From Shewanella pealeana ATCC 700345 (GTDB lineage: Bacteria; Pseudomonadota; Gammaproteobacteria; Enterobacterales; Shewanellaceae): DNA of 64,000 bases. Positions within the stretch are counted from its first letter, which is position 1, and every line of letters begins with the position of its first letter. Location of the stretch: positions 4,091,001 to 4,155,000 of the forward strand of contig NC_009901.1 of the NCBI RefSeq assembly GCF_000018285.1, in the 5' to 3' direction. Position numbers and translations under genes: made by a program. Below the pieces are notes generated by a model. The model saw nothing but the letters and a program-made list of their open reading frames with translations, was not told the origin of the DNA and searched no databases. Shown piece by piece: positions 1 through 8,762 of the stretch.

Positions 1-115
1 ATAATTTAGGCAAAGGGGATTTTGGCAAGAACAATACACTCACTGTTATCTATTAAGCTGATACAATATTATACCAATTGCACTAAATATTTAATCAATT
101 CATCAGGACGTAATC

Positions 116-1180
116 ATGGTCAAAGTTTTGCAGCAGAGATTATTACTCGTTGTTGGCTTAAGTTTTTTAAGCCCTCTTGTTAATGCTGCGACAACGCCAT
201 CGTCTTGGTCTTTAGAGCAAAGAACGCCTTATGAAAAAGTATTACAGCAAACCACGCCCTTACAACTCACACCACTCACCTCGGCTAAGAAAAGTTGGCG
301 CATTTGCGTCTTAGTGCCACATTTAAAAGACACCTACTGGACAGGTATTAACTACGGACTAGTGCAGCAGGCTAAAGCGCTAAGTCTTAAGCTGGAACTG
401 TTCGAAGCTGGTGGTTATTACGGCCAAGATAAGCAACTGTCTCAACTCGATAACTGCATGAAACACGGCTTTGATGCCATCTTACTCGGTGGCGTTCGCC
501 CTGATATTTTAGATTTTTATCAAGCCCCCATCACTAAACCCGTTATCGCTCTCGTCAATCGACTCAAGCACCCAAAAGTAAATACTCGCGTGGGCGTGAA
601 TTGGTACCAGATGGGCTTAAAAACAGGGGAATATATTAAGCAGCAAACCAAGAAGCCTACTACCCTCGCCCTATTAACTGGCCCAGACAAACTCGGTGGT
701 AGCGACTATGTTGAGCAAGGGTTATCTGCCGCCTTGAAAGACAGCTTGGTCTTTATTAGCGCAGTGCATCACGCCGATAATAATCGCAACCTGTATCGAG
801 ATGAGCTAGAGGCACTACTCGCTGAGCAGACGCCCGATTACATTCTCGGCAGCGCCGTCGCCGTTGAAGCCGCGGTCAGCATACTGCGTCAACATCAGCT
901 AAGCGGTAAAGTCAAACTGATAAGCAGCTATCTATCTCCAGCGGTTTTACGGGGAATATATCGTGGCAAAGTTGAATTCAGTAACGATGATCAGGTGGTG
1001 TTGCAAGGAAGACTCGCCATTGATATTACGGTGCGAGAACTAGAGGGTGCAAAAGCCTTTGGCGATATAGGTCCTAAAATCCAAAATCTATACCCTAGTC
1101 ACATCAACAAAGAAGTGCTAAAAACCAGCTTACCACCAGCAGACTATTACCCCATTTATCGGGTCAATACTGGATATTGA
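116..1180 (+). CDS. torT: TorT, periplasmic TMAO-binding protein of the TorS/TorR system
   Basis: A 354-aa protein with a Sec signal peptide (about residues 1-24, cleavage after VNA) followed by a type I periplasmic-binding-protein fold. The fold starts at the WRICVLVPHLKDTYW strand, with a typical sugar/LacI-like layout through the rest. In the known Tor system, TorT binds TMAO in the periplasm and passes the signal to the TorS sensor kinase, which phosphorylates TorR. Convergent torR ends 90 bp beyond its stop, which supports the name. The ATG at 116 has a weak AGGA-like SD (CAGGACG). TorS is not visible and may lie upstream of the window. The family assignment is firm; TMAO as ligand is inferred from context. 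Confidence 0.85.
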   Translation: MVKVLQQRLLLVVGLSFLSPLVNAATTPSSWSLEQRTPYEKVLQQTTPLQLTPLTSAKKSWRICVLVPHLKDTYWTGINYGLVQQAKALSLKLELFEAGGYYGQDKQLSQLDNCMKHGFDAILLGGVRPDILDFYQAPITKPVIALVNRLKHPKVNTRVGVNWYQMGLKTGEYIKQQTKKPTTLALLTGPDKLGGSDYVEQGLSAALKDSLVFISAVHHADNNRNLYRDELEALLAEQTPDYILGSAVAVEAAVSILRQHQLSGKVKLISSYLSPAVLRGIYRGKVEFSNDDQVVLQGRLAIDITVRELEGAKAFGDIGPKIQNLYPSHINKEVLKTSLPPADYYPIYRVNTGY

Positions 1181-1266
1181 GCCGCACTTCTACTTTGAAC
1201 TTCTACTTTAAACAAGGTCATTAACGTCTTGGTTACGATGGATTATCTGACTTTTACCTGTAAACG

Positions 1267-1977
1267 CTAGTCTTTCACCTTAGCCGCAAACAAGTAGCCT
1301 TCACCGTGAACGGTAACAAATAAATCGCTTGATAGCTTGTTTCGCAGGCGACGGATAATCACATCGATTGTTCTGTCGTTTACGTCCTGATCTCTGTGGC
1401 TAGTTTGCAACATTAAACGTTCGCGAGATAACACCTGTTGTGGGTGAAGAGAAAAGGCTGTAAGCAACTCAAACTCGGCTTTAGTGAGCTTGATTGACTC
1501 GCCGTTGTGGGTCAATTGGCGGCTATTGAGCTCTAATATATAGTCGTTAAATGCGATGATATTGTCATTTGGATCGTCTTGCTCGACACTATCGGCAACG
1601 GCCTTTTTCACTAACGACATGCGCCAGAGTAGATTCTTAACTCTAACTAATAGCTCACGTAACTCGAAAGGTTTAGTGACATAATCGTCGGCTCCCATCT
1701 CTAAGCCAACAATCTTGTCTATGGTTTCATCACGGCCAGTGACCAAAATAATGCCAACGTGACTTCTACTGCGCAGTTCTCGGGCGAGGCTTAACCCGTC
1801 AACACCAGGTAAATTAATATCAAGCATGACCAAATCGATATGCTGGCGATCGAATTCTTGCCACATCTGGTCACCATCTTGAGCTTCGAGGACTTCATAA
1901 CCCTCTTTCTCAAAATAACCTTTTAACCTAGCTCGAATGACAGCTTCATCATCGACAACTAGTACTCGGTAGCCCAT
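1267..1977 (-). CDS. torR: TorR, OmpR-family response regulator for TMAO respiration
   Basis: A 236-aa two-domain response regulator. The receiver domain (about 1-118) has the acidic pair D9/D10, phospho-acceptor D53 in MLDINLPG, T80 and K102. The C-terminal winged helix is OmpR/PhoB type (about 140-234, with RTIDVIIRRLRNKL). It faces torT tail to tail and lies downstream of torF, whose promoter region carries TTCATA repeats, the known TorR box. In the established pathway TorS phosphorylates TorR, which activates the TMAO reductase genes; none of the torECAD genes are in this window. The identity rests on domain structure plus the torT/torF context. Confidence 0.87.
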   Translation of the reverse strand: MGYRVLVVDDEAVIRARLKGYFEKEGYEVLEAQDGDQMWQEFDRQHIDLVMLDINLPGVDGLSLARELRSRSHVGIILVTGRDETIDKIVGLEMGADDYVTKPFELRELLVRVKNLLWRMSLVKKAVADSVEQDDPNDNIIAFNDYILELNSRQLTHNGESIKLTKAEFELLTAFSLHPQQVLSRERLMLQTSHRDQDVNDRTIDVIIRRLRNKLSSDLFVTVHGEGYLFAAKVKD

Positions 1978-2103
1978 ATATCACCTCAACCGCTGTTATT
2001 TTTATGCGCGTCTGCTTTATCGCGAACGCATAATATACACAAGTTAGCACGTAAAGCGAGCAGTTGAGTTACTTGGCAACAAATTGCAAAAACGACCCCA
2101 TAT

Positions 2104-2129
2104 AAAAAAGCCAACTCATAAGAGTTGGC
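2104..2129 (-). terminator. Rho-independent terminator of torF
   Basis: On the minus strand an 8-bp stem GCCAACTC/GAGTTGGC with a 4-nt loop is followed by a run of six T. It sits about 40 bp after the torF stop and ends that transcript before torR, so torR probably has its own promoter in the 1980-2100 gap. Confidence 0.85.
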
Positions 2130-2170
2130 CATTAAGTATCGAGATATTAATTTATATAAACAGCAATTAC

Positions 2171-2908
2171 TTAGAAGCTCTTGCTAACACCGAAGACAAC
2201 GCGATCATCGAAGATTTCAGTTTGTGTACCATAAACTAAGTGAGTGTCATCCACTGAACTACCGTGATAACGCAGATCGAATGTTAGGCCAACATAATTA
2301 GCTTCAACACCTAAATTCCAGTGAGTCCAGCCTTCTGCGCCTTCACCATCGAGATCTTGATAACCAAATGAACCTGATAACTTCACGCCATTGTTAAAAT
2401 CATAGCTTGGGTGAATTGCATAGTTAACGCCTTGCCAGCCATCGACACCAAACCAATCATCTAATGTTGGCGTCACTTCAAGCTGCACATTAGCCTGACC
2501 AAACTGCTTAGCCACGCGAACCCAAAGCTCTGTGTAGTTTGAGTAAGAAGCGCCAGGATAAAGATATGAAAACACCATCACATCATAGGTAAAACCACTG
2601 TCACCAAACGCGCCGGCCTTACCGATATAAGGAGCGGTTACGATTTCAAGGTTTGGGTCAGCAAACTTGATGTTTGAAGCGAATACACCTGTGTACCAGC
2701 CATCGTCATTGCCCCAGCCTAGAGTACCTTGCACAACAGGTACATCACCATCCATGGTTTCTGACTCACCACGAAAAACATAGTCTGTAGCAAACTTAAC
2801 GTTACCACTAATCTGGCCACCGAAAAGCTCATTGTCGTCTGCCGCAACGGCTGAGCCCATGCTCGCCATTGCTAAACTGCCAAGCATAATCGCATGTGTA
2901 AACTTCAT
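2171..2908 (-). CDS. torF: TorF-family putative outer-membrane porin
   Basis: A protein of about 245 aa with a signal peptide ending in SAVA before ADDNELFGG, a beta-barrel-like alternating pattern and a C-terminal aromatic (VSKSF) typical of outer-membrane barrels. It matches the TorF/Gcw_chp family of small porins linked to TMAO respiration in Shewanella. The ATG at 2908 is chosen because GGGATG lies about 8 nt upstream; two further ATGs at 2914 and 2917 overlap that SD. Its own terminator follows. Three TTCATA boxes 90-130 bp upstream suggest TorR control. It may admit TMAO or related osmolytes, but the substrate is not shown by the sequence. Confidence 0.82.
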   Translation of the reverse strand: MKFTHAIMLGSLAMASMGSAVAADDNELFGGQISGNVKFATDYVFRGESETMDGDVPVVQGTLGWGNDDGWYTGVFASNIKFADPNLEIVTAPYIGKAGAFGDSGFTYDVMVFSYLYPGASYSNYTELWVRVAKQFGQANVQLEVTPTLDDWFGVDGWQGVNYAIHPSYDFNNGVKLSGSFGYQDLDGEGAEGWTHWNLGVEANYVGLTFDLRYHGSSVDDTHLVYGTQTEIFDDRVVFGVSKSF

Positions 2909-2998
2909 AATCATCATCCCGTTTGTTTCAATTTATAGGTTTTAATCTAAGTCTATAGCAGATCTTACCCGCTAATTATTAATGACCTTGAGAGTAGA

Positions 2999-3035
2999 TA
3001 TGAACTAACAAACTAACATTATGAACAAATATGAA
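2999..3035 (-). promoter_or_regulatory. TorR boxes upstream of torF
   Basis: Read on the minus strand, TTCATA occurs at 3035-3030 and 3025-3020 with a 4-bp gap, and again at 3004-2999, about two helical turns further on. TTCATA repeats with a short gap are the established TorR recognition pattern. The position, 90-130 bp before the torF start, suits an activator. Confidence 0.75.
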
Positions 3036-3049
3036 TAGCACAGTACGAC

Positions 3050-3874
3050 TTAACTCGCCTTTCTCAGCAGCAGTGCCTTTAGCTCCTCAATTTGCACTTT
3101 AATCTCTGCTACATCTGCTGCGCTAGCAGGTTTATCAGTTGCTTCATCAGAAGCCAGCTCACCACGCATGGCGGCCGTCTCTTGGGTCATCACATCTAGC
3201 ACGGCTCCTACCATCATATTTAAAAACACGAAGGCAGTTAAAAAGATAAAGCTTAGATAATAGATCCAGCTCAGAGGGTATACCGCCATGGTCTCATACA
3301 TGATCGATGTCCAAGACTCGAAGGTCGAGATCCTGAACAGGGTCAGCATGGCAACTGAGACATCTCCCCAGAGGAAGTCATTCACATTGGCAAAAAACAT
3401 ACTGCCTACAGCGCCGTATATATAGAAAATCACAAACATCAGTAAAGCGATATAGCCCATTCGGGGGATAGCCTTTAATAGCGCATTCACTAGCATTCTT
3501 AGTTCTGGGATCATAGAGACCAAACGCAGTACCCTAAAAATTCGCAATAAACGGGCGAGCAAAATAGCCGAGCCACCAGCAGGAATAAGGCTACCAATAA
3601 CAATCATGGTGTCGAAAACATTCCAACCGTTACTGAAAAACCGCTTCGGGCCGTCACTGGCAAGAAAACGGATCACAAGTTCAATGGCGAAAAACACCGT
3701 AATACCGATATCCAGTACGACTAAGCTTTGCTCCATCCACGCTGGGAGATGATAGGTATGCGCGCCAATGGATAACGCCGACACCACAATGACAAAAATA
3801 ACAAAACCTTGAAAAACCTTACTATTGTCAATCAGCTTAAGCTTTGACTGCAGGCCAGAAACGTTCGCAAGCAC
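3050..3874 (-). CDS. Voltage-gated sodium channel, NaChBac/NavAb type
   Basis: A single-repeat six-TM ion channel of about 274 aa. The S4 voltage sensor is visible as arginines at every third position in RLLRIFRVLRLV. The selectivity filter reads TFESWTS, matching the TLESWxx filter of bacterial Nav channels, and a C-terminal coiled coil (AEIKVQIEELKALL) should tetramerise the channel. The start is taken as GTG at 3874 because AAGGAG lies 6 nt upstream; the longer frame begins at a TTG with no good SD. These channels pass sodium, often linked to motility and pH homeostasis. A MITE-like element lies just upstream. Confidence 0.85.
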   Translation of the reverse strand: MLANVSGLQSKLKLIDNSKVFQGFVIFVIVVSALSIGAHTYHLPAWMEQSLVVLDIGITVFFAIELVIRFLASDGPKRFFSNGWNVFDTMIVIGSLIPAGGSAILLARLLRIFRVLRLVSMIPELRMLVNALLKAIPRMGYIALLMFVIFYIYGAVGSMFFANVNDFLWGDVSVAMLTLFRISTFESWTSIMYETMAVYPLSWIYYLSFIFLTAFVFLNMMVGAVLDVMTQETAAMRGELASDEATDKPASAADVAEIKVQIEELKALLLRKAS

Positions 3875-3952
3875 ACCTTGCTCCTTTAGAGTAAAAAGAG
3901 AATTAAATAGGCATGCACTCAATGGTGTGAGTGCATCGGGGCGCGAAGTGTA

Positions 3953-4217
3953 ATACCAATCAGTATAAGAAGTCGATCTACTCAGAGCGTTTTGGGCAAA
4001 CTAATTCAAGGCGAATAGCTGAAAGAATGGTTATTCCCTTGTGAAGCTGTTCAACGCAGAAGTAGGCAGCCCAAAACGCTCCAGAATGGCGAGTTTTAGC
4101 GGTTCTGATGCTGCGTTAACGAGCTTAACCGTAGAACAACTATGCTCTTCACTCGTTGCCTTGCCTCAGAACCGCTAAACTCTCGCTGGGCGACCGAATC
4201 TTTATACTGATTGGTAT
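3953..4217. mobile_element. MITE-like element with perfect 16-bp terminal inverted repeats
   Basis: The element starts with ATACCAATCAGTATAA (3953-3968) and ends with its exact reverse complement (4202-4217), 265 bp in all, and has no coding capacity. It contains two nested hairpin halves: the GAGCGTTTTGGGC segment near 3981 pairs with GCCCAAAACGCTC near 4070, and the TTTAGCGGTTCTGA segment near 4093 pairs with TCAGAACCGCTAAA near 4174. A short AT or TA target duplication is possible but cannot be fixed. No transposase is present, so it would be non-autonomous. Confidence 0.8.
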
Positions 4218-4282
4218 AGAACAAGGCTTAATTTTGTGTTAAATCAAGCCAGGAAGGTGATTTAAAGCGGAATAAGATAAGC

Positions 4283-4579
4283 CTAATTCAAAACAGATTC
4301 TATTTCAGCAAGGTGCTGCTCAACCCAGTCTCGGTTAATTGCCCCCCAATGATTGATGCGATAAAAGCCCGCATTATTGCGCTCGCCATCTTGCACAAAC
4401 TCGCACTCTATCGTTAAGTCTCCCAAGACAGCAATTGCATCTTGCAGGGTTCGACGAGGCATTTCAGTCAGCTTATGCAGTGACAATAAGTTATGTCTTT
4501 CACTATCGATTAGGTAAGCAATATAGAGCTTCCTAAAAAAAGCACTTTGCTGTTTTGAGGCAGTTAGGTTTAGGCTCAT
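4283..4579 (-). CDS. Small winged helix-turn-helix protein
   Basis: A 98-aa protein starting at the ATG at 4579 (MSLNLTASKQQ). The open frame continues upstream as 81 codons of low-quality sequence with no SD, so the shorter form is preferred. The middle part (LYIAYLIDSERHNLLSLHKLTEMPRRTLQDAIAVL, given here only by position about 19-53) reads as a winged-helix fold with recognition helix PRRTLQDAI. It resembles the short winged HTH_43-type proteins of Shewanella; the exact family needs a profile search. It is divergent from the PH-domain pair and may regulate it, but no operator is evident. Confidence 0.6.
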   Translation of the reverse strand: MSLNLTASKQQSAFFRKLYIAYLIDSERHNLLSLHKLTEMPRRTLQDAIAVLGDLTIECEFVQDGERNNAGFYRINHWGAINRDWVEQHLAEIESVLN

Positions 4580-4762
4580 GACGGTCTTATATTTAGAATG
4601 ATTCAGATAAACTACTTTATTTACAACAAATAACAAGTAATAACTAGCGTACGATAAGATAACTGTTCTGTTGCCAAATATGTCTCGCTGTAGCGGCAAC
4701 GCCACAGATGCTGATATAGTCAAATTGAATGAATAGCCTTGAATATAAAGACGAGAGTTGAA

Positions 4763-5413
4763 ATGGATAGCAGCAAAAATATCAGCAACGAAGCTGACTC
4801 TATTAACGAACAAGCTTGCCATGACTTAATAGCACCGAGTGAGTGGCAAGGCTTCGATCAGGTACTACTTCAGCCTGTCGATAAACGCCATTACACCCAA
4901 GTGCTATGCGAAAGCCTGATATTTGGCGGCATCGCGTTTATTGCAGTGTCTCTGGCCGTGTTCCTCCCCAGAGAGCTACAACTTCCTCTATTACTGGCCG
5001 TACTGACTGGCCTACTACTATTATTGGCAACCGTTGGCTACTTGAGAGACCGACATGCCAAGTCGCTGGCTTACGCAACATGCGAACATGAACTTATTAT
5101 GCAGAAAGGCTTTTGGTGGGTTAAACGTACCTCGCTTCCCTATTCGCGACTACAGCATGTTAGCCTGTCTCATGGCCCGCTTGAGCGCCATTTTAATCTA
5201 TCCACCATCAAATGTTTCAGTGCGGGTAGCGGATCGGCTGAGATTGAATTACCCGGTATAGAGCAAGATACAGCAGAACACCTGCGCCAGCATCTGCTCG
5301 CCCAAGCGGCGAAAGCCAATCCGCAACTACCGTTAGAAATGGCTTCGCAACAGAAGGAACTTGAAGATACCCCACAGACCATCACTCCGGAAAGGTCTAA
5401 CGATGACTCATAA
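4763..5413 (+). CDS. PH-domain (bPH2/YdbS-like) membrane protein
   Basis: A 216-aa protein starting at the ATG at 4763. Two adjacent TM segments (about residues 45-90) are followed by a bacterial PH domain with the typical ATCEHELIMQKGFWWVKRT and LPYSRLQHVSL motifs (about 105-175). This is the YdbS half of a YdbS/YdbT pair. The next gene starts inside its last codons, so the two are translationally coupled. In Bacillus such pairs are linked to resistance to membrane-active peptides; in Gram-negatives the role is unknown. The long acidic N-terminus is cytoplasmic by prediction. Confidence 0.75.
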   Translation: MDSSKNISNEADSINEQACHDLIAPSEWQGFDQVLLQPVDKRHYTQVLCESLIFGGIAFIAVSLAVFLPRELQLPLLLAVLTGLLLLLATVGYLRDRHAKSLAYATCEHELIMQKGFWWVKRTSLPYSRLQHVSLSHGPLERHFNLSTIKCFSAGSGSAEIELPGIEQDTAEHLRQHLLAQAAKANPQLPLEMASQQKELEDTPQTITPERSNDDS

Positions 5414-6917
5414 ATTTTCACAGTGGTCTTCGCTATCGGCTTGGTCAATCATCAGCTTTACCCTACTAACAACACGGCAGTTATTGAGCAGTGGCTACGC
5501 CCTTATTCCAGTTGTCTACACGGGTTGGCAACAAGGATTTAGTAGCCCCTGGGTCATCATCGCAATCCTAGCTGTGGTAGGCCTCATCTTTGTCTTTAGT
5601 GTTCTGCAGTGGCTAAAGTTTCGCTTTAAAATCGAAACCGATAAGCTCAATATCAAACACGGTATTGTGTTTAAAAAAGCCGATGAACTGCCCTTCAGTA
5701 AAATTCAAAACGTGCGCTTAGAGCAGCCGCTTTACTTCCGCCCCATGGGCCTCTACCGCCTCGTTGTCGAAACCGCAGGCTCTAAAGAAAATGAAGCCGA
5801 ACTATCGGCATTAGCTTACAAAGATGCCCTAACCCTTAAAAAGCAGTTAATGGCAGAGCATGATGCCCATCCCCAGCAAAGTGAGCACTCCCGTACCCCA
5901 TCACAAGGCCAACATACATCTAAACAAGTTAAGACTATTAGCCGTAAGAGCCTTAAACAGCTAGTACTATTTGGGCTTTATCAAAATAATGCCATTTGGC
6001 TAGCCGTCATTTTAGGGCCAATCTTCGGTCAACTCGATTGGGAGTCGATGGAAAACCTACAATTGATGCAATCATTTATGGCCTGGTATGACAAGCATAT
6101 TGCTGTCAGCCTGATGCTACAGTTCATCTTCGCCGTTATGGCACTGGTGGGTTTCTATCTGCTATTTTCACTGCTTTCTATCGCCTCTGCCGTGTTGAAA
6201 TACTCGCCTTACCGATTAAGTCGTAGTGGTAATACGCTACATCGCACCGGCGGCATTATTGCTAAGCAAAACGATGCCTTGGCGATAAGGCGCATACAGG
6301 TGATTAAATTCTATCAGCCATTGATAGGCCGCTTACTTAAGCTTTGGACTGTGTACTTTAAACAGGTTCAGGGTCATGAAGTCGAGCAGCGTGGCTCGAC
6401 TAATATGCTGGTTCCCAGCATGAGCCGTGGTGAAATTGCTCTACTTCTCCCCGAGCTAAAGGGCGTTGAAGCCAGCTCGACTCAGCTACCCAAGCAATAT
6501 CAACACATTCATCTTGGCTGGTTCTGGCGCCGTGGGTTATTGCCATTATTAGTGCCCGCTATCAACACCTATTTTCTTGGCTTAAACCTGTTTACCGATC
6601 TGCTGTGGATAGGTGCAATTTTATTATGTAGCGGGATCTATTTAAGGTATCGACAGTATGGCTATCACCTAGAAGGTAATGACCTTTGGTTTCACTCAGG
6701 ATTGCTTGGTCACAGCTGGCAACTTATCGCGTTGGCTAAGGTTCAACATGTATCAATAACACAGTCCCCCAATCAAAAACGAAGTGGCTTGGCTAACCTT
6801 GAAATTGGCCTCGCCAGTGGTACAGTTAAGCTGCCTTATATCTCTATCATTGCGGCGCGAGAAATTGCAGAGCGATCCCTCGTGCTTATTCATAACGACC
6901 ATCGAAACTGGATATAG
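5403..6917 (+). CDS. Multi-PH-domain (YdbT-like) membrane protein
   Basis: A 504-aa protein whose ATG overlaps the stop of the preceding gene, with GGAAAGG as SD (near 5390). It has several TM pairs (about 20-75, 195-265, 385-415) alternating with bPH2 segments. Each PH segment has the signature IKHGIVFKKADELPFSKIQNVRLEQP, here summarised by key residues G-I...P...I-Q-N-V. Similar segments recur near 275-310 (RIQVIKFYQPLIGRLL) and 435-480 (HSGLLGHSWQLIALAKVQHV). It likely forms an inner-membrane complex with its partner. Function is unknown; family membership is clear. Confidence 0.75.
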   Translation: MTHKFSQWSSLSAWSIISFTLLTTRQLLSSGYALIPVVYTGWQQGFSSPWVIIAILAVVGLIFVFSVLQWLKFRFKIETDKLNIKHGIVFKKADELPFSKIQNVRLEQPLYFRPMGLYRLVVETAGSKENEAELSALAYKDALTLKKQLMAEHDAHPQQSEHSRTPSQGQHTSKQVKTISRKSLKQLVLFGLYQNNAIWLAVILGPIFGQLDWESMENLQLMQSFMAWYDKHIAVSLMLQFIFAVMALVGFYLLFSLLSIASAVLKYSPYRLSRSGNTLHRTGGIIAKQNDALAIRRIQVIKFYQPLIGRLLKLWTVYFKQVQGHEVEQRGSTNMLVPSMSRGEIALLLPELKGVEASSTQLPKQYQHIHLGWFWRRGLLPLLVPAINTYFLGLNLFTDLLWIGAILLCSGIYLRYRQYGYHLEGNDLWFHSGLLGHSWQLIALAKVQHVSITQSPNQKRSGLANLEIGLASGTVKLPYISIIAAREIAERSLVLIHNDHRNWI

Positions 6918-6919
6918 CC

Positions 6920-7498
6920 ATGAACAGACTAGCCACAGAGCACACATCGGCGCAGCCAATTACCCCTGATATGATTATTCACTTCTGGTTTGAAGAGATT
7001 GAGCCGAAACAGTGGTGGATAAAAGACGCTGAGTTTGACGAGTTAATTAAGCAGCGTTATGCCAGCTTATTAGCACAAGCAATCCAAGGCGAGCTCTATC
7101 ACTGGCGGGCTACGCCGCAAGGAAGGCTTGCCGAGATCATCGTGTTAGACCAATTCTCGCGCAACATTTACCGTGACAGCGCAAAAGCCTTTGCCGCCGA
7201 TGCCATTGCACTGGTGCTTGCGCAAGAGGCTGTCGCGATTAATAGCGACTCCGAGCTAAAAGCTAAGCAGGTGCCGTTTCTGTTTATGCCCTATATGCAC
7301 AGCGAATCGCCATTAGTGCATGAAGTGGCGGTTAGGCTATTTAGTCGCGATGCAGCTAAAGGTAATTTAGATTTTGAGCTCAGGCACAAGGCTATCATCG
7401 ACCAGTTTGGTCGTTATCCTCACCGCAATTCCATCTTAGACCGTGAGTCTACCGTCGAAGAGATAGCTTTCTTACAGCAACCGGGCTCCAGTTTCTAA
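6920..7498 (+). CDS. DUF924 family protein
   Basis: A 192-aa soluble protein starting 2 bp after the PH-domain gene. Family hallmarks are IIHFWFEEIEPKQWW near the N-terminus, LAEIIVLDQFSRNIYR (about 72-87), and FLFMPYMHSE with a later FGRYPHRN motif. DUF924 proteins have a TPR-like all-helical fold and no established reaction. It shares the transcript with the PH pair, and a strong terminator follows. Confidence 0.8.
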   Translation: MNRLATEHTSAQPITPDMIIHFWFEEIEPKQWWIKDAEFDELIKQRYASLLAQAIQGELYHWRATPQGRLAEIIVLDQFSRNIYRDSAKAFAADAIALVLAQEAVAINSDSELKAKQVPFLFMPYMHSESPLVHEVAVRLFSRDAAKGNLDFELRHKAIIDQFGRYPHRNSILDRESTVEEIAFLQQPGSSF

Positions 7499-7537
7499 CT
7501 GCCGCACTGCTTTGACCTAACGAGTAAAAAGACGAAC

Positions 7538-7571
7538 AAAACAGCCACACAAATGATGTGTGGCTGTTTTT
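7538..7571 (+). terminator. Rho-independent terminator after the DUF924 gene
   Basis: A 13-bp perfect stem AAAACAGCCACAC/GTGTGGCTGTTTT with a 7-nt loop ends in a T run. The A run on the other side means it could also stop leftward transcripts, but the leftward gene ends beyond it at 7674. Confidence 0.88.
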
Positions 7572-7673
7572 GTATTGCATTTTACAGCAATCTTTACGCC
7601 GTAAAGGCTTATTTAATCACCTGGCTATTTAGCGGTTTTAACGAATTATCTTAAGCAGCCAATTAGACTCGAC

Positions 7674-8117
7674 TTACTTAACGACTAGCACTGGACACTT
7701 GGCTTTATTGGCTAAGGTCTCGGCAATATTAGGGTTGAGTAGATGCGCAATCCCTTTGCGACCGTGACTGGCAATAACTATCATACCAATCTGACCGACC
7801 TCAGCCTCTGCAAGGATCTCATCTAAGACATCCCCTTTGCGTAGTACCGTTTTCACCGTCAAGCCATGATTGAGCTCCTGCAAGATCTGCTGCTCTATTT
7901 TCTCTAGATTTTCATTGGCCGCGGTCTCTATTTGTCTATCAAGTTGCTCCACAGACTCTACTGCAATGCCATAATGATGCTCACTAAAAGGTTCACTCAT
8001 CACATGCACCAATCGTAAGCTCACACCATATAGATTTGCCATCTCGATGGCATAGCTCAGTGCATGAGACGCCGTCAATGAAAAATCAGTTGGACATAAA
8101 ATTTGTCGAGTACGCAT
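7674..8117 (-). CDS. Universal stress protein A-family protein (copy 1)
   Basis: A 147-aa single-domain UspA protein. It begins RTRQILCPTDFSLTASHAL and ends KCPVLVVK. The nucleotide-binding loop reads IVIASHGRKG followed nine residues later by an N in place of the usual G-S, so ATP binding is plausible but altered. It is a tandem paralogue of the next gene (8203-8634), almost identical at the start and end, and the two are probably co-transcribed leftward. The role is a general stress response; the specific trigger is unknown. Confidence 0.85.
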   Translation of the reverse strand: MRTRQILCPTDFSLTASHALSYAIEMANLYGVSLRLVHVMSEPFSEHHYGIAVESVEQLDRQIETAANENLEKIEQQILQELNHGLTVKTVLRKGDVLDEILAEAEVGQIGMIVIASHGRKGIAHLLNPNIAETLANKAKCPVLVVK

Positions 8118-8202
8118 AACTTCTCCTCAACCCAGCCTATTTGTACTGGGTTGCAGTCTCGCTTTTAAATGACTCAAACACAGGAGTCATTTAACTGTTG
8201 TA

Positions 8203-8634
8203 TTACTTCACCACTAGCACTGGGCACTGAGCGCGATTCGCTACGGCTTCTGCAACGTTAGAATGCAAAAAGTGCGATAGCCCGGTGCGACCATGGCTGG
8301 CAATGACTATCATTCCAGACTCTGAGCCTTCGGCCTCTTTAAGAATCTGCTCGGCAGCGCTGCCGTGGCGAATAACAGACTCAACCGAGAGCTCACTCTT
8401 GAGTTCAGTTAATAGCTTCTTCATATTATCAGCCGCTGAGTCCTCCATACTCTGAGCAAGCTCTTCAGGGGTCACCGTAAGGATTTGATAATTATCCACT
8501 CCCATAGGCTGCTCGATAACATGCACGATACGTAGGCCAACATGGTATAAATTTGCCATTTCAATCGCATACTTTAGTGCATGGGACGCCGTATCTGAAA
8601 AATCCGTTGGACATAAGATTTGACGACTACGCAT
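8203..8634 (-). CDS. Universal stress protein A-family protein (copy 2)
   Basis: A 143-aa UspA paralogue starting at the ATG at 8634, with GGAGG 8 nt upstream; the five extra codons of the longer frame begin at TTG and overlap this SD. It has the same RSRQILCPTDFSDTASHALK N-terminus and IVIASHGRTG loop as its neighbour, so the pair arose by local duplication. Its position upstream of copy 1, with a gap of 85 bp, fits one leftward unit. Confidence 0.85.
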   Translation of the reverse strand: MRSRQILCPTDFSDTASHALKYAIEMANLYHVGLRIVHVIEQPMGVDNYQILTVTPEELAQSMEDSAADNMKKLLTELKSELSVESVIRHGSAAEQILKEAEGSESGMIVIASHGRTGLSHFLHSNVAEAVANRAQCPVLVVK

Positions 8635-8762
8635 AACTATTTCCTCCAAACATTATTCGCTTGCTATCACCATGATGAATACCGCTTTATGGCAAAGACT
8701 TAAAACTTTAATTCAGTGCTATTACTTAAGGCATAAATTAATGCTATTTCCTCATACTAAGG

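Noticed and set aside
66..90. ATACCAATTGCAC text before torT as one end of a MITE
   Set aside because: Only one end is visible and it differs from the 3953-4217 ends after the first eight bases.
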